DNA of 64,000 bases from Xanthocytophaga flava. Its GTDB lineage: Bacteria > Bacteroidota > Bacteroidia > Cytophagales > 172606-1. The stretch covers positions 62,001-126,000 of the forward strand of contig JASJOS010000018.1 of NCBI GenBank assembly GCA_030068525.1, given 5' to 3'. Below are positions 27,626-36,408 of this stretch, in pieces (the stretch's first letter is position 1; each line of letters begins with the position of its first letter). The notes below the pieces were generated by a model. The model saw nothing but the letters and a program-made list of their open reading frames with translations. It was not told where the DNA came from and made no database searches. A program made the position numbers and the translations under genes.

Positions 27626-28137
27626 AAGGTATGTAAGTTTGTTTCCGGGGAGCTAAGCCATTTTGTCCTAATACTCCTCAGTTGATGCGTTTGTATGGAA
27701 ATAGATACACACTTTCTAAGGGCAAAAAAAATAATGCCTGCTGTTTTTTATCTCAAACCCTCGCACAAATCCGAACTCTATTTTCCAAATCACACGAAAA
27801 TTAATTTACGAATGTGTGAAATAAAAGACACCAATGATACATTTTTTTGCTTTTCTTTTTGATCCTCGTCTACTTATGTCTGCTGTATTCTTACTATGTA
27901 TAGCAGAATATATCAGTCATTTAACCAGATTACTGGCTATTTTGTTACAAAATCATCTTTATTTTTGACGAAAACTACTGATAATAGCTTTCACTATAAA
28001 TCGGAAAGCAGACAAGTTACTAAGCTGTAGACAAATAACGACAGGATTTGTCTGGTAATTTTTAAAAGATATAGAAATAGTAAGTGCAGATTGAAAAAAT
28101 GTTGAACCTTCTGCCCTTATAAATGTTATTATACTGT
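27626..28137. other. Upstream region of the phytochrome operon
   Basis: This gene-free stretch must hold the promoter of the phytochrome/CheB-CheR unit. I found no exact TAnnTTTG box on the minus strand and no other feature. Confidence 0.4.
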
Positions 28138-28151
28138 ATGGTGGTCACCAT
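28138..28151. promoter_or_regulatory. Inverted repeat upstream of structured RNA
   Basis: ATGGTG and CACCAT are separated by two bases. The element lies about 95 bp before the Shine-Dalgarno of the 20-codon ORF and could be an operator; evidence is symmetry only. Confidence 0.3.
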
Positions 28152-28224
28152 CGGCAGTAGCATCCCTTTATCAGACCGCATTTGTGATGCAATGATCTTT
28201 TAAATATCTATTGCTCATGTTTCA

Positions 28225-28449
28225 CTCAAAAGAAAGGAGGTACACATGTCTAGTCCCAAGCAAATTTTATCAAACACTACCAATCATCTTTTAGGTGTGA
28301 GATTTTGATCGCTTTGCTTTTGTAAAGTGACTCGGGCGGAAATGATTGGATCGTGCTGGTTGCGTGCCGGCGGTGTTTGATATGATTTAACCGAGGATTT
28401 TGAAACGCATCCGACACCTTACATTGGGTTGGATGCGTTTCGCTTTTTA
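28225..28449 (+). ncRNA. Candidate structured RNA with internal ORF and terminator
   Basis: A compact transcript can fold into a three-way junction. P1 pairs 28262-28277 with 28373-28388 (16 positions, one mismatch and one G-U). P2 pairs 28280-28287 with 28342-28349 (8 of 8). P3 pairs 28355-28359 with 28367-28371. A terminator hairpin (28402-28412 with 28431-28441, 11 of 11) then runs into GCTTTTT. G-U pairs and the T-run both assign it to the plus strand. No plus-strand gene follows, so it is a free-standing RNA and not a leader of a neighbour. The segment is richer in G and C than its surroundings. The 5' end is not known; the limit given is approximate. It matches no RNA family I recognise. 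Confidence 0.55.
28246..28308 (+). CDS. 20-residue ORF inside the structured RNA
   Basis: ATG at 28246 opens 20 codons (MSSPKQILSNTTNHLLGVRF) ending with TGA. AAAGGAGG lies 5 bases before the ATG, a perfect Shine-Dalgarno in a genome that rarely uses one. The 3' two thirds of the ORF form the 5' strands of helices P1 and P2, so translation and RNA folding would exclude each other. It may be a leader peptide or a small protein; I do not recognise it. Confidence 0.4.
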   Translation: MSSPKQILSNTTNHLLGVRF

Positions 28450-28538
28450 TGGGGATTTATAGAGAAAAACTATGATCGACTCTATTTTTAACCAGATCAA
28501 AGAATAAGATGACTTTCTCTTCTGAAGTAGTGAAAACC

Positions 28539-29510
28539 TCATTGTACTCCCTTTACCTGCATTTTCAATGTATAAACAGATTCTGAAGCAGTAATAAATA
28601 ACAAGTTCTTTTCTTTCCCCCCAAAGCATACATTAGCAGTCCATTTGGCCTGAATAGGTATATGTTCTATCTTTTGCCCTTCTTTGTTATATATAGTTAC
28701 TCCATTGCCTGTTAGATAGACATTACCCTGATTATCAATAGTCATCCCATCTGATCCCTGATTTACAAACAACTGGCGGTTTTTGAGTACGCCATTGCCA
28801 GCAATCTCATATTTATAAGTCTTGTTGTCACCAATATCAGCAACATATAATATTTTACCATCCGGAGTACCGATCAAGCCATTGGGTTGCTTGAAGGTAT
28901 CATCCAACAGGATAGCTGCTGATGCACCTTTCGGTAAGTAATATAATTTCTCTCCTCCCAGGTTTGGATCAGGGCTCTGGCGTTTCCAATATGGGCGCTG
29001 ATAGTATGGATCGGTGAAGTAGATACCACCCGATTTGTCTACCCACACATCATTGGGACCATTGAATGTATGTCCTTGAAAATCTTTGAGCAGAACGGTG
29101 ACCTTACCTTGTGGACTGATAGACCAGAGCTGGTTGTTTTCATCTGCACAGCTAATGAGATTTCCTTTTTGGTCAAAGTACATTCCATTGGAACGACCTG
29201 AATTTTCCATGAACACAGAAAGCTTTCCTTCAATATCATACTTCCAGATTTTGTTATTGGGCTGATCAGTAAAGTATACATTTCCTTTTTTATCTACTGC
29301 GGGTCCTTCTGTAAAGCTAAACTGACTGGATACCAGCTGCGGTTTTGCCTGTGGTGCTATAATGCCACTGCCTGATGTTGAGTCTGCGATAGTTTGCACG
29401 GTTTGTCTGAAGTTATGGTTAGCTACATTTTCTGATAGAGAGCTTTGAACAAATGGCAAGCCTAAAGCTATACAGAGAGCAAATAAACTGGTTGTGAACA
29501 GGTTTGTCAT
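28539..29510 (-). CDS. SMP-30/gluconolactonase/LRE family protein
   Basis: I take ATG at 29510, which gives 323 residues with a hydrophobic signal sequence (FTTSLFALCIALGLPFVQS); a TTG upstream is less likely. The body is a six-bladed beta propeller of the SMP-30 family: FSFTEGPAVDKKGNVYFTDQPNNKIWKYD, FNGPNDVWVDKSGGIYFTDPYYQ, QPNGLIGTPDGKILYVADI. The conserved Glu, Asn and Asp positions are the metal ligands. Members hydrolyse sugar lactones or esters; here it would act in the periplasm or outside. It is a single gene. Confidence 0.92.
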   Translation of the reverse strand: MTNLFTTSLFALCIALGLPFVQSSLSENVANHNFRQTVQTIADSTSGSGIIAPQAKPQLVSSQFSFTEGPAVDKKGNVYFTDQPNNKIWKYDIEGKLSVFMENSGRSNGMYFDQKGNLISCADENNQLWSISPQGKVTVLLKDFQGHTFNGPNDVWVDKSGGIYFTDPYYQRPYWKRQSPDPNLGGEKLYYLPKGASAAILLDDTFKQPNGLIGTPDGKILYVADIGDNKTYKYEIAGNGVLKNRQLFVNQGSDGMTIDNQGNVYLTGNGVTIYNKEGQKIEHIPIQAKWTANVCFGGKEKNLLFITASESVYTLKMQVKGVQ

Positions 29511-29805
29511 GGATAAACGAAGTTGCAAGGTAAATGGATTGTAAGTTACATTTTTTCAAGACAGATAGGATTTTTTTACGTGGAAATATGAAATACAAAT
29601 GTCCTTAAGTATAACAGAACAATAGATATGCTTTGCCAGCATCAAACAACTAAGTAACAGCTTCCTGGAATATTTCAATGAACTAGATGTGGGCCTTATT
29701 TTATGTCATTGTATAGAAAAGTAAAAAATGACAGACGACAAAATCTGAAATATATTCTTATCTCTCAGTATCTTGCTTCCCTCCTAACCACCTTTACCTA
29801 GTATA

Positions 29806-30264
29806 ATGATCTCACTAAAACGAACAACGGTTACTGATCCGGCCTTTATGGAATTGGTCAGCATGCTCGACAAAGACCTGTGGGCACGTTATCCTGATAA
29901 ACAAGGTATATTTGCCCCTAGCAATAAACTGGATGAACGAGTACAGGTAGTAGTAGCCTTTTCAGAAGGACAGCCTGTAGCCTGTGGAGGCTTCCGTCCT
30001 ACTTCGTCTCCTACTGAAATAGAGGTTAAGCGGATGTTTGTTCATCCGGCCTTTAGAGGAAAAGGTATCAGCCGAATGATTTTGCAGGAACTGGAACGTT
30101 GGGCATCTGAACAGCACTATACTTCTGCTATACTGGAAACTGGCATCAAACAACCCGAAGCCATCCGATTATATGAGACTTCTGGTTTTACCCGCATTCC
30201 TAATTATGGTCCGTATCAGGATATAGAGGAAAGTGTATGTATGCGCAAGCTATTTGCAAGCTGA
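29806..30264 (+). CDS. GNAT family N-acetyltransferase
   Basis: The 152-residue protein shows the GNAT core: QPVACGGFRPT, the acetyl-CoA motif VKRMFVHPAFRGKGISRMIL and the C-terminal IRLYETSGFTRIPNYGPY. The latter matches the subgroup of small acetyltransferases whose substrates are unknown. It converges on the TonB-domain gene across a shared terminator. Confidence 0.93.
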   Translation: MISLKRTTVTDPAFMELVSMLDKDLWARYPDKQGIFAPSNKLDERVQVVVAFSEGQPVACGGFRPTSSPTEIEVKRMFVHPAFRGKGISRMILQELERWASEQHYTSAILETGIKQPEAIRLYETSGFTRIPNYGPYQDIEESVCMRKLFAS

Positions 30265-30305
30265 TATAGATACAAAAAACCTGACAGGATATCTTTACTA
30301 TAAAA

Positions 30306-30342
30306 GTAAAGCGTTTGAACACCTTATGTTCAAACGCTTTAC
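30306..30342. terminator. Hairpin between convergent GNAT and TonB-domain genes
   Basis: A perfect 15-bp stem pairs 30306-30320 with 30328-30342. The T-run is short on both sides but the position between two 3' ends supports a shared terminator. Confidence 0.7.
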
Positions 30343-30376
30343 CCAATAGGAATTAAATAGAAGATTATAGTAAATA

Positions 30377-30967
30377 CTAATTGGCAGGGACAAAATTAAC
30401 CTGTAACATATAATAAGACCGAACAATATTTTCATGCTGACGTGCAGGTTTCCAATTGGAAGTAGTTTTAATGACCCGTACAGCCTCTTCATCACAACCA
30501 TGGCCTAGTCCTTTTATAATCTGGACATCAGAAACGCTTCCATCCTTCTCAATCAAAACCTTGGTATATACTTTTCCAGCAATGTTATCCTTTTTCGCCT
30601 CTTTAGGATAGTGAATATTAGCAGTCAGAAACTGATTTAGTGCTATAGCACCGCCAGGAAATTGTGCAGAAGCTTCTACCACAGTATAAATCCGGTTTTC
30701 ATCCGTCTGAGGAGCTTCTTCAGTTGTTGCCTGTGTAGGTGTAGCGGCCTCTAGTTGCTGAGTAACCATCTCCAATGCCTGTTCATCTGTCATCTGCTCG
30801 GTAACATATTCTTTCTTATCCGGAACAGGTGAGTTTGCCAGAGCCACTGTTTGATTTGATGCAAATGTTTTAGTAGCCGTAGTGCTTTTCTTCTTCTGAG
30901 CAAATACTACATTTCCAGCGAAGATTAGTACGAATACGAGTGAAGGGAGAAATATAGACTTTTTCAT
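30377..30967 (-). CDS. TonB C-terminal domain protein
   Basis: The 196-residue protein has a signal peptide (residues 1-23), a low-complexity Thr/Ala/Glu linker and a TonB C-terminal domain (about 104-196; FPGGAIALNQFLTANIHYPKEA, GKVYTKVLIEKDGSV, NWKPARQH). Unlike classical TonB it lacks a proline-rich periplasmic spanner, and its N-terminus looks cleavable. It may therefore be a periplasmic domain protein and not a true energy transducer. No ExbB/ExbD or receptor gene is nearby. Confidence 0.85.
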   Translation of the reverse strand: MKKSIFLPSLVFVLIFAGNVVFAQKKKSTTATKTFASNQTVALANSPVPDKKEYVTEQMTDEQALEMVTQQLEAATPTQATTEEAPQTDENRIYTVVEASAQFPGGAIALNQFLTANIHYPKEAKKDNIAGKVYTKVLIEKDGSVSDVQIIKGLGHGCDEEAVRVIKTTSNWKPARQHENIVRSYYMLQVNFVPAN

Positions 30968-31672
30968 AATTGAATACGTTAAGGGGATGAGTTATATCTT
31001 TCTTTTGTTAATTTCAAGAAGTTGTTTTTAATACTGACTGCACACAGAAACAACTTTTCAAGAAACAATTTTGCTAGCGTTTACATACCTAGATACACAG
31101 TAGTGGAAACAGGTAATAGTCAGCATTCCTGTAGGAACCATACTGAATGTAAGGATTGATTTATCTCTATTTGATTAACAGAAGTTACCTCTAACCACCA
31201 CTATGCATTCAGCACCCCAGATTGCCAAAGGTGTTCGACGAAATATTTCCTAAATACAAGAGCTAGGCTTAAAAAAAGCGCTATCTATTGGATTATTTAT
31301 AAGCACAACAGGACATATCCCCTGTGGCAGAGAAAATACACAGATTGAGCAGATAAAAAATAAAAATTATACACTAGTAACACTAACCACGTAAAAAATT
31401 CATCACACTCACTTATCAATATACCGACAAAAGCGCTGATTATCTGACAAATACAGCAATAATATAAAAATTTATATCAATCCCATGCCTCATCAAACAA
31501 AGTGCGTATCACCTCCATTTATAGTTTGTATTCATGGTGATTCGTGTAGATGCCCTTCACCCCGACAGATATCATACCCATGTTAGTTTTGTAAGTAATT
31601 TTACTTATTACCACCATTTAAAGAAGGCTAATTATTTTTCCTTCAGACTTACAAGTGACCTAATTCAGCATC
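30968..31672. other. Gene-free region of about 700 bp
   Basis: No supported gene. A weak hairpin (31508-31513 with 31536-31541) sits in a less AT-rich patch near 31490-31580. A minus-strand GGAGGTGA in that patch is followed only by very short frames. Confidence 0.4.
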
Positions 31673-32380
31673 TTACCTTATAGGACGGCCATTATGATAG
31701 CTTCTATGCTTGTCCCTTGCATCCACAGCTTCGCTATCTACCAGATGAAATGTTTTAGAGTCTGCTTCTGGCATTAGCTGTAAGCCCCAAAACACATGTT
31801 TAGCATCCACAAAATAGCAATCACCACAATTCCAGCAGCCTCTCTCGGGGTTCATTACACGAATAGTAGCAGGGTCTGCACCAGGCAGCGTATCCATATT
31901 GCCTGGTGGGCCTCCATAAAAGACATGTGCTTTATCCTTCCCCCCTGCTACTGAGTCAAAAGGAACAAAAGTTCCAGGATCAGCTCCTTTCACTTCTACA
32001 GGATAATGTCCTCCATCATTGCTCCACCACATATACACTTTTCCTTTTGTGGTAAAATATCCTTTATCTAACTCTCTATAATCAGCTATGTTCAAAAAAT
32101 CAGTAATGTCTTTCAGGTATTCCACGTAGTGATCTCTTTTATACCTATGTGGGTATAGAGTCCGCAAATATACCTTACCATCATTAGCCTGGTAAATCTG
32201 GTTGCCTATCTTCTGTAGATCAGTGGTATCATCAATAGGATTGACGAAAGTATCTGGATTTCGATCCGTTTGAACCCATTTTTCTATACTATTCCTTGAA
32301 GAAGAACGCTTTGATTCTGTACAGGAAGATAAAAGGAATATAATGACAAGAAGTACAGCAAGAACATATAAAAGTCTCAT
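31673..32380 (-). CDS. DKNYY-type lipoprotein
   Basis: The 235-residue protein has a lipobox ending at Cys20 (IIFLLSSC). The body carries DKNYY-family units such as KDKAHVFYGGPPG followed by LPGADPATIRVM, and AKHVFWGLQLMPEADSKTFHLVD. A CWNCGDC cluster sits between the two units and is not typical of the family; it could hold a metal or form a disulfide. Location is probably the periplasmic face of a membrane. Function of the family is unknown. Confidence 0.75.
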   Translation of the reverse strand: MRLLYVLAVLLVIIFLLSSCTESKRSSSRNSIEKWVQTDRNPDTFVNPIDDTTDLQKIGNQIYQANDGKVYLRTLYPHRYKRDHYVEYLKDITDFLNIADYRELDKGYFTTKGKVYMWWSNDGGHYPVEVKGADPGTFVPFDSVAGGKDKAHVFYGGPPGNMDTLPGADPATIRVMNPERGCWNCGDCYFVDAKHVFWGLQLMPEADSKTFHLVDSEAVDARDKHRSYHNGRPIR

Positions 32381-32568
32381 ACAATAAATGGAGGGTTTAT
32401 AACCAAAACCTATTTCTATTGGAAACTGTAGGTAATATGGGTAATTTTCCTTTGTAAGGCAAAATACAGGATAAAGTAATCAGGCCATTGCAATCCATTC
32501 TATAATGGCAGGTCCTCAGTGATAGTAGATGGTAAATCGAGAGATGGAAACAGTGCTTTGATTCAGAC

Positions 32569-33063
32569 TTACCTTATGTTTCTTTTGCACCAATTGTATG
32601 ATAGCCAAGCATAATATCCTTCATGGTGAACTAGTAACAATAGTTTCTGATCAACATACCAGAATACTACATCCAATGGCTGAAATAGGCTCATCCCATA
32701 TGTTTCCGAATAGTAGTCATGTATGAATGTGTGAAGATAACTACTCCCCATTACAGCAAATTTCTTTTCTTTAATAAATTCATCTGTAATAATGATCAAC
32801 TTACCATCTTTAACAGAAGTCTCTCCAAACAGCTTTGTGTAAAGCTTTTCTGTATCTTCTTCAAAAGCTAGTAATTCCGGAAGTTCCTTATAGGGTAAAG
32901 GAAGGTTATATAACTCAGCTATCTTTTCAAAGGTGGCAGGTGTGATATCGTATCTATTCAGTCTGTCCAGAGGATACCTGGGAAAAGTTTCGTGTAGTAG
33001 TACACATAAGTCCGGATAGCTTATAAACTCCATTATTCGGGAGACTTTGTTTTTATTTAACAA
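32569..33063 (-). CDS. Hypothetical protein (164 aa)
   Basis: The product is soluble with mixed alpha/beta character and no signal peptide. The first in-frame alternative start is Met11 (MEFISYPDL). Aromatic residues are frequent at the C-terminus (DVVFWYVDQKLLLLVHHEGYYAWLSYNW). I do not recognise the family. It lies 42 bp after the 104-residue membrane gene on the same strand, so the two are probably co-transcribed. Confidence 0.6.
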   Translation of the reverse strand: MLNKNKVSRIMEFISYPDLCVLLHETFPRYPLDRLNRYDITPATFEKIAELYNLPLPYKELPELLAFEEDTEKLYTKLFGETSVKDGKLIIITDEFIKEKKFAVMGSSYLHTFIHDYYSETYGMSLFQPLDVVFWYVDQKLLLLVHHEGYYAWLSYNWCKRNIR

Positions 33064-33105
33064 GTAGCTGCTCTTATACCAAGAAGAAGATAGTTGTATA
33101 TATAC

Positions 33106-33420
33106 TTAATTGTATTCAGAATAGGGAGGTGGGGTATCTAATATTTTTGTATCAATCTTCTTCCAAGTCATGAAAAGCTGGAAAACTACAATTAAAGCAG
33201 CCAGAAAGTAGAGACGAGCATAAAACATTCCTTCAGTGTCCAACCACTCCACATATGCTTCTTGCTTTTTTGGATCACTATACTGGAAAAAACCCAAAGC
33301 CTTACACAACTTTATAATTGTAAATAAAAGTATAAAAGAAAAGACCCATGCACTTATGATCAAATACCATTGATTAAATATTGCACCTTCGTACATTCCC
33401 TCTAGAGCCCATCTTTTCAT
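33106..33420 (-). CDS. Small two-pass membrane protein
   Basis: The 104-residue protein has hydrophobic helices at about 17-38 (WYLIISAWVFSFILLFTIIKL) and 68-86 (ARLYFLAALIVVFQLFMTW), with short polar ends. No family is recognised. It is the first gene of a likely two-gene unit with the 164-residue gene. Confidence 0.55.
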   Translation of the reverse strand: MKRWALEGMYEGAIFNQWYLIISAWVFSFILLFTIIKLCKALGFFQYSDPKKQEAYVEWLDTEGMFYARLYFLAALIVVFQLFMTWKKIDTKILDTPPPYSEYN

Positions 33421-33810
33421 AGTATACTATATAATTGTGAGTTTTAAAACCTATAATACCTATACAATTCTGATGATAAGCATATCCCAAACCCGTGGTT
33501 AGGAAATAAATTACTACTTATATATGCCCTGTACAGGCGAATACAAATGATATTCAGTTTTTTTTGAATAGAAGACAAATTTAAACCATTTTACATGGTT
33601 ATTAGCAGTAACTAAACTTTTTTGTGTGTATGGGAACCTGCTCAATATCTTATACCAAAAACGGTTGAGGCATCCTGATGACATCCTGAATTTGTCTGCA
33701 GTGCAGGCTAGCGTCCAGAGTGATTTTTCTGAATCAGAATTATAGCTAGTATGCTTTTCCAGATATGCTGTTGATCTATTATGACTTCTAGTAACCGGAA
33801 CCCATCGTGT
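33421..33810. other. Gene-free stretch
   Basis: I see no gene or repeat here; it belongs to a 1.3-kb non-coding region. Confidence 0.45.
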
Positions 33811-34101
33811 GTAAGGGTAAGAAGGATCGGATGCGGGTCAGTTGCGGGCTAGAACTAAGTCATTGATAATCAACAGGGGTAAGAAGGGTCAGATGTTTAG
33901 AGCTAAACGGTAGCAGAAGAATAGGAACAGAAAGGGTTAGTATATGCTATATTTATTATTTTCTTTTTATATACTATATATAACACACACGTAGACTAGA
34001 AAATATTCTTACCCCTTCTTACCCCTGTTGATTATCAAGGACTTACATCCGACCCGCATCCTACCCGCTTCTTACCCTTCTTATCCCTATTGATTATCAA
34101 C
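33811..34101. repeat. Inverted and degenerate tandem repeat cluster
   Basis: A 32-bp segment at 33857-33888 recurs inverted at 34013-34044 with one mismatch. A shorter version of the same unit recurs in the second orientation at 34075-34100. The unit contains the palindrome TTGATAATCAA next to a purine-only tract with GGGTAAGAAGGG. Two 11-bp variants, CGGGTAGGATG and CGGGTCGGATG (minus strand), stand in tandem near 34049-34070, and GGATGCGGGTC also appears at 33828-33839. No ORF spans the cluster. It may be a non-autonomous mobile repeat or a protein-binding array. Confidence 0.6.
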
Positions 34102-34745
34102 TATTTTAAAACCATTTGCATCAGAACTCTGATTCCATCCAACACAATACCTACACAGCTGATTATCCTATTTGCTTGGGAGGTAAATAAAGAGTCATGG
34201 CTGACTGGTATACAAAACAAAAATTCCCAGAAGGAAACCTTCGGGGAATTTCAGTAACAAACCACTTACAACCTAAATTTTATTTTTATATCTAAATCAG
34301 ACTTATGTCTGAGGATATGTCTGCTTGATTTACATTACAAAGATACTACATTTACACGCCACTTGTAAAGTCATAATACACTCATTATCATACATATATG
34401 CTTTCTCTGGAATTTTTCAAAGAAATAGTTCACCGGCAACCTAAAACACTGGCAAATAAGCAGATACATATCGCATCAGGTAAACAGAAAATATAACTGC
34501 ATAGAAAAGTTCCCAGGGCTTTTTACAATTTGTGTCTGTTTCTGTCATGATATATAGATGTGAGGCAGAAAATAGTCTGAGGCATGTATAAACCTCTTAA
34601 GTGTTTCTGATAAATCTTACCGACGTCATATAGTTTATTCAGAAATAAGTCTCAATTTTGACAACATAATTAATATTTACCCATCACCTGAATAGTAGAT
34701 ACATATCATTTACAACCGAATAAATACCAAAAGAATCATCTAGAA
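34102..34745. other. Gene-free stretch with one orphan hairpin
   Basis: Apart from the hairpin at 34221-34251 and the promoter region of the trypsin-like gene, no feature is supported. Confidence 0.45.
34221..34251 (-). terminator. Terminator-like hairpin with no upstream gene
   Basis: Stem 34221-34228/34244-34251 plus inner stem 34230-34234/34238-34242 forms a strong hairpin, followed on the minus strand by TTTTTGTTTTG. No minus-strand gene is visible at higher coordinates before the plus-strand gene at 34746. Confidence 0.5.
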
Positions 34746-35498
34746 ATGAATAAAAACTTATTGTATAAATTGCCTTTTCTGCTCACAATAATTGCACACA
34801 TAGGTTGTTCTTCCTCTCAAAAGAATACAGGTTCTTTAAAAGCAGATATATACAATCAAGAACGCTGGATGAAACAACCGTTTACACAAGCACCTCAGAT
34901 TTTATTGACTAATCAGGCTGATTTTACTGATCATGAAAGCTTGTTTGGAGCAAGTGCGTTTCTTCTGACTTACCATAACCAAACATTTGCAGTTACCGCA
35001 AAACACCTTATTGTAGAAGCAGGCGGTGTAACTCCTCCTATCAAAGCATCAGAACTAAATCAACTTATCCAAGTGTGGAATCTTTATCCAAGGGCTGGAA
35101 TGATAGATACAGTACTCATTGATACACTGATCAATACAAGTGATCAAATTCAAAATGACATTCTAATTTTCTCTATTAAAAGTCTGCAAACTTCTTTCTA
35201 TCCTCTTAAGCCCCGATTCCAACCAGTGAATGAGAGAGATACTTTGTATGTAATAGGATGCCCTTATACTGAAGAAGAATGTCGGCAAAATAAATATCCA
35301 ATACAGTTTCTAGAAGCCAATAATAACTTATTAACCTTTGAAGGTATGTATGGTATACAACTTAGAGGATTTAGTGGTTGTCCGATTATTGATCAGAATG
35401 GATATGTAGTGGGTATCCTTACATCTGGTGGCGAGCAGAATGGTAAAAATTATGTAATTGCAGAAGCTATATCAATCATTAAAGATATACTACCTTAA
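34746..35498 (+). CDS. Trypsin-like serine protease lipoprotein
   Basis: The 250-residue protein has a lipobox (IIAHIGC, Cys21). The trypsin-fold triad can be placed: His in TAKHLI, Asp in NDILIFSI, and Ser in GFSGCPIID, the GxSGxP motif of the S1/S6-like peptidases. The IVTSGGE-like segment after the serine is also typical. It is smaller than DegP and has no PDZ domain. It is probably an outer-membrane or periplasmic protease or a catalytically simplified relative; the cleavage target is unknown. Confidence 0.8.
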   Translation: MNKNLLYKLPFLLTIIAHIGCSSSQKNTGSLKADIYNQERWMKQPFTQAPQILLTNQADFTDHESLFGASAFLLTYHNQTFAVTAKHLIVEAGGVTPPIKASELNQLIQVWNLYPRAGMIDTVLIDTLINTSDQIQNDILIFSIKSLQTSFYPLKPRFQPVNERDTLYVIGCPYTEEECRQNKYPIQFLEANNNLLTFEGMYGIQLRGFSGCPIIDQNGYVVGILTSGGEQNGKNYVIAEAISIIKDILP

Positions 35499-35589
35499 TT
35501 TATCCCTGTTCCAGTACTATTTCGGAACAGCAAATTGTATCCAGGTTAAAGTCTGAATTCAGAATAGATACTATCACCAATAACCAAAC

Positions 35590-36231
35590 TCAATACACAT
35601 CCCATTGCAACGGATGGATGATTTTTTCAAAAGGTAATTGCGTTTCTAGATTCAGGCCTGCCCAGATACGCTTATTGCGAAGAATAGAAGAAGTATACAG
35701 GCTATCAGCCATTTCAAAGCGGTCACTGAGAAAGAGACGATTTGTGTTTATATCTACAATATAATATTCCTCATAATCTACCAGGTCTGCAAGGGCGGTA
35801 TAGGCAGTAAAAATCAACAGTCCATCTTGTTGGAGTTGAAAGGTAAAATCATGATTGGTATTGGAATGTATTATTTTCTTTCGGATCAGTTTCCGAAAAT
35901 CATGAATCAGCAGGCAGTCTGTCACATCGTTCCGGGTAGAGGGTTTTAATTTAATCCATGAAAGATATCCGTTTGCAAGCTTGTAATTCCGAAAAAGCAG
36001 GATTTTTTCGCTGGAATAGCCCTCTGGAATAATGCGGGCCTTAGCTAATAGTACAAGCACAGTTTTCAGGCTATCGTGCTGTCTGTTTTCTATATGTAGT
36101 GTAGTTTTTGGCTGTAAAAAACACTTTTCCTGATCCGTTTCATACAATATCTTCGTACCATCTGTATGTACCTTGCCAGTACCCATTACCAGGATACCAG
36201 TAAGACTCAGAATAATCAGAGTACCTTGCAT
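35590..36231 (-). CDS. Secreted hypothetical protein (213 aa)
   Basis: A short signal-like N-terminus (TLIILSLTGILVMGTGKV) precedes a soluble domain with alternating strands (LLIFTAYTALADLVDYEEYYIVDINTNRLFL). No family is recognised. It converges with the trypsin-like gene, with a weak hairpin between them at 35506-35530. Confidence 0.55.
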   Translation of the reverse strand: MQGTLIILSLTGILVMGTGKVHTDGTKILYETDQEKCFLQPKTTLHIENRQHDSLKTVLVLLAKARIIPEGYSSEKILLFRNYKLANGYLSWIKLKPSTRNDVTDCLLIHDFRKLIRKKIIHSNTNHDFTFQLQQDGLLIFTAYTALADLVDYEEYYIVDINTNRLFLSDRFEMADSLYTSSILRNKRIWAGLNLETQLPFEKIIHPLQWDVY

Positions 36232-36408
36232 AGACCTACACGAGTTAATAAACTGTTGCTGTCACTATTACCTTACTAAATATAGAATAAAAGCACAATA
36301 AAATTTATTAATAGATAGCTATTTTTTAACGGAAAGTAACTCTGTTGGGATAATAAAATCTGAGAAGCTAAGACGCAAATTGTGTCATAAGCTGAAAAAG
36401 CAGAATAT

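Noticed and set aside
31490-31580. GGAGGTGA Shine-Dalgarno-like site and short minus-strand frames
   Set aside because: The frames are under 25 codons, have no terminator and no stable structure beyond a 6-bp hairpin.
34252-34745. Short minus-strand ORFs upstream of the orphan hairpin
   Set aside because: All are under 15 codons and none has a ribosome binding site.
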